Part shown: in pieces, positions 57,225 to 64,000 of the stretch
Layout: each line of letters starts with the position of its first letter
Position numbering within the stretch: position 1 is the stretch's first letter
NCBI RefSeq assembly: GCF_014356525.2
Contig: NC_052508.1
Coordinates: forward strand, 38,003,613-38,067,612
DNA length: 64,000 nt
From: Nilaparvata lugens
Lineage: Eukaryota; Arthropoda; Insecta; Hemiptera; Delphacidae
Direction of reading: 5' to 3'
Made by a program: the position numbers and the translations under genes
Notes under the pieces: generated by a model
Databases searched by the model: none
Seen by the model: the letters and a program-made list of their open reading frames with translations, nothing else
Told to the model about the DNA's origin: nothing

Positions 57225-57325
57225 ACTTCCCAACGTAACCTAACCTTACCAAACATAACCTCACCCAACCTAACCAAATTCAAGGTCAAGGCCAAGGCCA
57301 TGGTCAAGGTCAAGGTCAAGGTCAA
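57225..57325. repeat. CCTAACC-type and AGGTCA-type short tandem repeats
   Basis: 57231-57278 has CCTAACC/CCAAACATAACC units like the telomere-like satellite. 57281-57323 has about seven AAGGTC/AAGGCC units, so AGGTCA half-sites recur every 6 bp. Confidence 0.75.
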
Positions 57326-57469
57326 AACTTTGAAACTTAAAAAAATATAAAATTTTTTTTAAAAAATTAAGAAAAAAATAATTTAGTAATGTAAGAAGAA
57401 GTGATCATTCTATAGAATATACAAGGAGCTTGAATATCCAAACAGTAATGAGACTGTTTATAGTAATAA

Positions 57470-58495
57470 GGTTCAATATTAGGCCCTTTACTGTTTCTAT
57501 GTTACATTAAGGGGTTACCTGAGGTGATCCGAGGACAGGCATTCTGTTTGTCTTTATGCGGACGATGCCAACATTATTTTTACGGGTAAGACAGTACAGG
57601 ATGTGGAGAAATCATCAGCCCAGGGTCTAACAGCAATCAATAAATTTCTGAACAGCCGAAATCTCCTCCTTAATCCCAATAAGTCAGTTGTAGTCCCTTT
57701 CTCAACTAGGCAGTGCAGAAGTGTTTCAAGTCCAAACATTATATTAGATGATAACATTTTAGAACATTCATCTAGCACAAAATTCCTAGGTTTGGTTATT
57801 GATTAACATTTGTCTTGGAACAAGCATGTCAATCATGTGCTGAAGAAAATATCACCAGGCCTGTTTGCTCTTAGGCGTATGACCAATGTGTGTGGGCTGA
57901 ATGCTCTGAAAGCAATTTACTATGCATTGGTTCATTCCAATATAGCTTACGGCCTGTGTATCTATGGCTGCACATCGAAAAAGAACTTGGACAAAATATT
58001 AGTTCAGCAGAAAAGAGCGCTGAGAATTATCATGAACATAAAAAGGAGGGACTCGGTGAAACAAATTTTTTTTCAGCTAGGCATATTGACAGTCTATGGG
58101 TAATATGTTTTTGATGTAATAATGTACTTTAAAAAATTCACCGATTTAGAAAAGAGAAGTAGTATTTCACATAGATATAATACTAGATCCGGAAGAATAG
58201 TACAGAGACATAATTTAGAATTTTTCAAAATGAAGACAGCTTTCATGGGAGAGAAATATTTTAACATGCTGCCCCGAAATTTAAAATCCATAGAGGAGTT
58301 GACAATATTTAGAGCCAAGCTGAAGAAATATCTGATAGGATTGTCCTTATATTCATTTGAAGAATTTTTACATAATATTTGATTGTGATGAATTTGTTAT
58401 TGACTGTTTGTGTGTTTTGTTATTTTATTATGTATGACGTTATTCAATGTATCTGTACATTTGTTGAATAAAATATGATTGATGATTGATGATGA
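57470..58495 (+). pseudogene. LINE reverse transcriptase tail, 5'-truncated
   Basis: One frame from about 57540 to 58382 with stops at 57804-57806, 58101-58103 and nearby. Blocks: VCLYADDANIIF (catalytic YADD), LNPNKSVVVPFS, STKFLGLVID, AIYYALVHSNIAYGLCIYG, VQQKRALRIIMN, then ISHRYNTRSG and YFNMLPRNLKSIEEL. These fit the C-terminal third of Jockey-superfamily RTs. The 3' end carries AATAAAATATGATTGATG and TGATGAT repeats, a LINE tail. Confidence 0.82.
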
Positions 58496-58617
58496 TTTCC
58501 TCTGCAGTGTAATGGGTAGCATATATGATTTCAAGAGTCTCAGATATGAATCCTAGAATGTGAACAAATCATTGTATCACAAGGGATATATTTTCCTAGT
58601 TATATTCCCCAGAACAG

Positions 58618-58740
58618 CATCCAATAGTATTCAGTCTGTGTTCAGTCAGTGTTCAGTCACTATTCAGTCACTGTTCAGTCAGTGTTCAGTCACTGTTCAG
58701 TCAGTGTTCAGTCACTGTTCAGACAGTGTTCACTCACAGC
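58618..58740 (+). repeat. Minisatellite, 10-bp unit in alternating pairs
   Basis: About 11 units of (G/C)TGTTCAGTC(A) in which CAGTGTTCAGT and CACTGTTCAGT alternate, so the higher-order period is about 20 bp. Confidence 0.85.
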
Positions 58741-58817
58741 TCACTAGAAGCTGCAATGAACTTGGATATAGTAGTTAAAGTATACATAATAAACAATGAG
58801 TAAATAGATATCCATTG

Positions 58818-58870
58818 TAGTGTAGTGGTTAGTGCTTCTGCTTTCCATTCTAGAGTCCTGGGTTCGAATC
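58818..58870 (+). tRNA. tRNA-like sequence (tRNA pseudogene or SINE head)
   Basis: TGTAGTGTAGTGGTTAGTGC looks like an A box and GGGTTCGAATC is a perfect B box about 33 bp later. The anticodon stem does not pair well and no acceptor stem forms, so it is not a functional tRNA. A more decayed relative may lie at 58505-58552. Confidence 0.45.
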
Positions 58871-59120
58871 TATTATATATAGGTAGGTTAAGGGAATGGA
58901 GGTAGGTAGAGTGCAGGTGTAATTTGTTTGTAAACCATTACACCATGATGTATATCTTTTGTTGAAATAACTTTTTTAAATAGATCAACTGTGACTCAGC
59001 AGGAAAGTTTTCATGTTTCAACTGGTCTGTATGACATCATAATGTACTTATAGCCAAGTGATAAGGAAGTTGTTGAATAATAACAAAAATGTTCAAGTAT
59101 ATAGTATTTATTAACAAATC
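58871..59120. other. Short spacer, no gene seen
   Basis: Nothing recognised. Confidence 0.4.
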
Positions 59121-59814
59121 TCAATTATTGAAAAGAATATACAAATGAAACAGCTTCTCCCCTCTTGTATAATCATTGTTCCTATGATACCTCTCAGCTG
59201 ATGGCTTGTCATGCTCACAAACTTTGCAGGGTCCATCAGGTACATCACAAGAAAGATCATCATCTTCATCATAGAATTTGTAAGGTGTGCACATAATTCT
59301 GGAAGCAACTGCCTTGTAAATGATTATTTCAAAAGCTGGATCACCCGACTTTCCATCCTCAATTCTGAATCTCTTAACCCGATCAGTGCCCTCAACCAGT
59401 GAAAAACCTGCAAATATAATCTCCTCCTTGCCCAATCCTAGCAGATCCAGCTCTTGGAGACTACATTTGAATTCACACCAATAGCATTCTTGTGTATCAA
59501 GAAAGTTCAGTCCATTTTTCACATCCTTGTTCTTCCAGTCAGGCATCTGTTCGAGTTGCACAATGGTGACCATGCTGTGTCCCAGCTTGAAGAATGTCTT
59601 CAACAAAACTTGTGTGTCATTAAACAGCACACTAAACTTGATTGGAAGTCCAGGCGGGCAATGCTGCATTATAACTTTGTTTGATTTCATCCTTGATATT
59701 CTTCATAGTGTGGGTGATGACATCAGTCAGGAACTGATGCACACATCCATTGCTGACAGCTGTATTTTCCAATGGATTGTGAATATCACCTCTTCTATAG
59801 AGAATGCTGTCCAT
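59121..59814 (-). pseudogene. Unrecognised protein gene, about 230 aa, one frameshift
   Basis: On the minus strand ATG 59814 opens MDSILYRRGDIHNPLENTAV and on to TMKNIKDEIKQ. A one-base frameshift near 59670-59690 moves the frame to 59690-59121, which continues through QHCPPGLPIKFSVLFND, GHSMVTIVQLEQMPDWKN, ECYWCEFKC, FEIIIYKAVASRIM and CKVCEHDKPSAERYHRN to the stop. Composition and codon use look coding, less AT-rich than its flanks. There is no intron, signal peptide or membrane helix. The Cys pairs (CYWCEFKC, CKVC) could bind metal. I do not recognise the family. Options: a retrocopied host gene, an accessory gene of a large DNA element, or an old viral insertion. Lack of introns favours the latter three over an ordinary host gene. 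Confidence 0.55.
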
Positions 59815-60050
59815 GCTTACTACATTGACAACTGCCTGTCATGTATAGTATAGAAAAGTAAGTCAGCAGTTTGTTCGGTTGAATACTCTTTAATTAGAAC
59901 AAATTTGCGACTGATAAATTTTTTGGATATCTATGCAAGTGAAGCCAAAATTGGTCGATTGTGTTTTCAACGAGGCCATTCTTTGTGAACCGTGTTCGCA
60001 CATGTGTGCAAGTGCTATTCGAGTGTTTTGGACAAAATGTTTTGATAAAC
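59815..60050. other. Spacer between unknown gene and LINE
   Basis: Divergent arrangement; may hold the promoter of the unknown gene and the 5' UTR of the LINE. No motif is certain. Confidence 0.35.
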
Positions 60051-61613
60051 ATGAATAATGTCAGATGAACAACTATTCCGTCTACCCAAATTCTTGGTGC
60101 CAGAGTTCAAAGAAGAAGAAGAAGAAGTAGAAACTGTGCATATGAAAATGGAGGAATCATCTAATGCTGCTGATTGTTCATCAATTGCTGACAATTGTTC
60201 ACCAGATAAGTACATTAGAATTAACAAACTCTAATCAGCAACAGAGCAGATCCTATATAATGCTTGGAAGGAGATGAGCTGAAGTGGAAGAAATCAGAGG
60301 AAGAAAAACAACAGTTAATAAAGAGAATTAAAAATCTTGAAGCTTTGTGTTCAGGAGGTAGTACATCATACAAAGCTACAGATAATCAAGAAAAATCATC
60401 TTCATCAAACCAGGTTATATATGAAACCGATGATGACACTCTAGCAGAAGAAACTGAGTGGGTTAGAGCTCGCAATAAGTGATCTTCAAAGAAGAGGAAG
60501 CTCTTGAATCCCCCTCAGATTGATTCATCCCGTCATGACATTCAAAAGCAGTCAGATGTTGCACAACATGGATCATCGGTTGCAGAAAAGTGTCCAGCTA
60601 AGAGCAAAAAGATTCCGCCCCTTCCACCAGTGATAGTGGAAAATGTGAAATCTTTTGAAAAAGTATATAAGGAGATAACAAAATTTGCCAGTAAGGAAAC
60701 TTTCAATTTCAAAGTATTGACTGGAAATTCATTGAAAATAAATTTTCAGTCTGAAAAAGATTTCAGAGAAGCAACAAAATGGTTGAATGAAGCAAATTAC
60801 TCATGGTACTCATATGAGAACAAACAAACGAGACCAATAAGAGTGATGGCCAAGAAACTGCATAGCACTTGCCAACCAGAAAGCCTAGTTGCTGACCTCA
60901 AAAATAGAGGATTCAAGATAATGAATGCTGTAAATAAATTGAAATGGAAGACCAAGGAGCCACTTGACATGTTCATTCTATTGTTTAGCACTGAAGAAGA
61001 TGTGAAAAAAGTATATGAAATAAAACATATAATGGGATGCAAAGTGGAGATTGAGTCATTGGTTTCATCTAGATTAGTGCCTCAATGTAAAAAATGTCAA
61101 GGTTTCAGACACACACAGAAATATTGTAACAGAGAGCCAAGATGTGTGAAGTGTGCTGGGAAGCACAGGACAATCAGCTGCACAAAACCGAAGGAGTCTG
61201 AGCCTAAATGCGTCCACTGTGAAGGAAAGCATCCATCAAACTACAGAGGATGTAGTGTAGTTGTAGAACTACAGAAAATAAAAAATCAATGACAATGAAA
61301 AACCAATGTTCAGAAGACTGTTGAAGAAAAGAAACCCAACATAAAGCCTGAAAAGGAGGAGCAGAAGGGATTGAACATCCAGACTGCAAAAGGAGAATTC
61401 AAGAGCAGCACCTCCTCCATCATAAATCCGAACAAGAGCTACTCTGACGCTGTGTCTTCAAAGAAGAAGGAAACACAACAAGAAAGTATGAGTGGTATCC
61501 TGAACATCATCTTGGAGAAGCTTATAAAACAGGAGTCGATGTTGACTGTATTTGAGCAAAGACTAAGTGTAATAGAAATAAACCAAAGTCATTCAATCTC
61601 TAAGAAGAAATGA
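60051..61613 (+). pseudogene. Jockey-like ORF1 (gag) with stops
   Basis: The N-terminal piece (LFRLPKFLVPEFKEEEEEVE) stops at about 60234. The main frame is open from about 60240 with TGA at 60480-60482, then 60504-61292, two more TGA near 61290-61298, and on to 61613. It holds a PRE_C2HC-like region (RVMAKKLHSTCQPESL to GCKVEIESL) and knuckles CKKCQGFRHTQKYC, CVKCAGKHRTISC and CVHCEGKHPSNYRGC. A C-terminal coiled coil (ILEKLIKQESMLTVFEQRL) follows. Residue identity with the 37-38 kb copy is clear across the knuckles. Confidence 0.85.
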
Positions 61614-62048
61614 ACCTGCAATTGAGAATATTGACATGGAATACCAATGGCCTTGATAGATTTCTTTGTAATCAGGAATTTATCATTAAACTACATGGAA
61701 ATAGAAGATTGTGAAGACCTGAGCTCTGACCATACTGCATTGATCCTCAATGTGGGTGAAACCATGGTGATGAAAGAATGTAATTTGAGGCTAGTTAATA
61801 GGCAAACAGACTGGTCAGCATTCCAAGAATTATTGTGTGTAAAAATAGATTCCGAGCTAGAAATTACAAGTTGTGATCAGTTGGATTCTGAGGTTGAAAA
61901 GTTCACAAGGGACATCCAAGAAGCAGCCTGGGACAGCACTCCACATTCAACACAGAGAACAAGGTCTTCTGGTTCACATTATCCACATCACATATTGGAA
62001 CTTGTGCCTGACCTTTTAAAAGATGATAAAGAAGATAATTTTGAATGA
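61611..62048 (+). pseudogene. Jockey-like ORF2, endonuclease mostly deleted, RT absent
   Basis: ATG 61611 overlaps the end of ORF1 and reads MNLQLRILTWNTNGL, the endonuclease start. At about 61650 it jumps to IDFFVIRNLSLNYMEIEDC and LSSDHTALILN, so about 190 residues of the endonuclease core are gone; a frame change accompanies the join. It continues through RLVNRQTDWSAFQELL and ends at 62048 before any RT motif. Confidence 0.8.
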
Positions 62049-64000
62049 AATTTAGAATTTAGATATAGGCCGACACATCTAGAAAATACCTGAGTCTATA
62101 CCTAATTCATGCAGGTGAACGGGCTAGAGTCAAGAAAACTTCAATTAATCTTGCCATGCCTGATTTAATAGGTTTCTACTATAGAATAACACTACAATTT
62201 GAAATAATTGAAAAATACAAACAGCGTCAATAAACATTGGCAACTAATAGCGAACAACAGAAACAACAATTTCATGTTACTTTGTTGACATTCTTCATCT
62301 GATTTGGAGGCGCATTACTATCCCTCATTTAGATAGCAATATGTCACAAAACCAAACAATATCAGTCATGAAATAACAAATTAATTTCAACATGAAACTA
62401 CTCAAGAAAGAAAAGCCCGTTGAACCCAAATTTTGTCAATAGTAACCCATATAACCCATTTCATAATAATTTTGAATCCCCACTTTTGATTGACATTCTC
62501 GAATGAACCTTTGTTTCACTCACTGCACTTTCGTTGGTCTGTACGTTGCTTTATCATCGGGGTTACAGTACCTTGTTTTTGGCGGTGAACTTTTACCGGT
62601 TGAATTTGGCTTGATGGCGACGTCCTTTTACGTCCCTAGACCTGTCGTCTGAATGGGTGTCTTGAAGCGGTGTTACATAAATTTGTGGAACCAAAGGGGT
62701 GGTACATGAAGTTGGTTTGGGGACACACATGAACCGCTGTAAATAAATGTATTACAGCATTAATTTCTAACTCTTCCTACAATTCATCAAAAGCTAAAAC
62801 AGGAGTCTATTCTGTTATTTTATTTAGATTTTATCTTGACGTTCTGATTTCATTCTCAAAATCTAACAGATTGAATTAAAATGAATTTACTTGCCAGAGT
62901 GTCATTAATATACAATGCAACATTTATGAAAACACCCGTAATAAATTAATATAATGCTTTTAGAAAATGAATACTTCATTAATTATGATGTTAACTTATA
63001 TATAAATTGATATAATACTCTTAGAAAAGGAATAATTCAGATTGAAATAATGCTAACTCATATGATATTTTTTGATTGGTTTGTGAAATCAAATATAATT
63101 TTTCATATAGTAGCTCGACTAGTATTGTTGGAAACTTGTGTGCTAGCCAACATTTATTTTATTTATTATTTATGAACTATAGGACGCAACACAAGTGTAA
63201 ACAACGGGCATTCGCCCAAAACTGCTCAGAACCTTAATTTAAAATGAACAGTCCAGAGTTTATGATTTGATTTACCTACAAATACAAGTCCAAAAACGAG
63301 TATCAACGAGAATTATGAATTTATCACAAAACAAAACAAGACACTTTATAACACAATAAAAGAAAAATATATTGAAAATTTCACTTTAAGGTAAAAATAA
63401 TGTTTGCCTTATAAGATTCGTCTTGTAGATAGTTTTTACCTTTAATTAAATAAAATTAGTAGACACATAGAAAATAATTTAAATTGTATTAAAATTTGAA
63501 CATTCATGTATCAGGCTCAATATCAGGAATTAACTCATGTATGGTAACATTCATTAATATTAATTTCATGGAAAAGAAAAACTTTCTTCTTCGTCTATTA
63601 AGATTTCTATCATAAAAATTTACTAAATCATTCGAAAGCCTTAATGACATAAGAAACCAGAGTCTGAAAAATATAAAATTATAAAATGTCATAAACTCAA
63701 TATGAACATAATCTTAAAAAATTCCATTCCAATTTAAAGGCTATCTTCCTGACTTTCAGCAATACTCTACAATAATATATCTCCAGAAACAATAACTCAA
63801 ATGTAACATAACTGAAAACTTTCTATACTTCTTTAGAAAAAGAATTTATTATTATCTTCCATCACTAATAAAATCAAAAGGATTATTCTCAATCAATATT
63901 ATTAACTTGAAAAATAACAGGCTTTGTTAATACAATACTCTTATGGAAGTTTCAATCAATTAAATTCCCTAAATTATATTTTAACCTTATTTTACGTACC
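62049..64000. other. AT-rich intergenic, no gene seen
   Basis: About 1.95 kb. 62943-63062 is a diverged tandem duplication of about 58 bp (AATATAATGCTTTTAGAAAA and GATATAATACTCTTAGAAAA). A 62-codon minus frame at 63504-63692 is not recognised. Confidence 0.5.

Larger units (their letters stand above)
60051..62048 (+). mobile_element. Jockey-like LINE, second copy, internally deleted
   Basis: Related to 36786-41160: same zinc-knuckle ORF1, then an ORF2 whose endonuclease is mostly deleted and whose RT is missing. The 3' end is lost near 62048. Confidence 0.82.

Noticed and set aside
60015..60227. 70-codon minus-strand frame
   Set aside because: Antisense of the Jockey-like ORF1 N-terminus.

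Overview
This is eukaryotic nuclear DNA, very probably from a hemipteran insect and plausibly a planthopper. The base composition is AT-rich, there is no operon-like gene packing, and introns, microsatellites, TTAGG-like (insect-telomere-like) satellite and many insect-type retrotransposons are present. The species guess rests on my memory of planthopper dispersed repeats and is inference. Almost the whole window is mobile-element sequence in several nested layers. The one host gene I recognise is the 5' end of an F-box only protein 25/32 (atrogin-like) gene at 17.5-18.1 kb.

Layout. 0.8-2.1 kb: LINE ORF1 with zinc knuckles and one frameshift. 2.2-9.1 kb: an unrecognised ORF cut in two by a 6.3-kb BEL/Pao LTR retrotransposon on the minus strand, with 682-bp LTRs and a 5-bp target duplication. 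10.6-14.3 kb: an almost intact LINE (endonuclease plus reverse transcriptase, one stop codon) inserted into the tail of an older LINE. 14.3-16.5 kb: MITE, a dispersed repeat with a (TG)n core, an RTE-like tail and a Helitron-like end. 17.2-18.1 kb: the FBXO25/32-like exons. 18.4-22.8 kb: a full-length CR1-like LINE on the minus strand with a PHD finger in ORF1, and an inverted 5' tip that looks like twin priming. 22.8-34.0 kb: a giant fold-back structure of inverted arms, three arrays of a roughly 16-bp TTAGG-containing satellite in opposing orientations, and a truncated Ty3/Gypsy element. 34.7-36.4 kb: a broken gag-like gene. 37.0-41.1 kb: a Jockey-like LINE with both ORFs and a few stops. 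41-48 kb: Helitron-like fragments, MITEs and a 2-kb fold-back unit. 48.6-50.4 kb: a dense array of small hairpins whose stems differ but whose loops are alike. 53.4-56.6 kb: more MITEs and two more (TG)n-core repeats. 57.5-58.5 kb: LINE RT tail. 59.1-59.8 kb: an unrecognised ORF on the minus strand with one frameshift. 60.0-62.0 kb: a second, internally deleted Jockey-like LINE. 62-64 kb: AT-rich sequence with no gene seen.

No retroelement here looks fully autonomous; each has at least one stop, frameshift or deletion. The most unusual feature is the hairpin array at 48.8-50.3 kb: about 16 hairpins share a loop core close to TCTGNNAAC while their 4-7 bp stems differ and still pair, including a compensatory change between two tandem copies. 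The second is the fold-back satellite complex at 22.9-34.0 kb. All alignments were made by eye.
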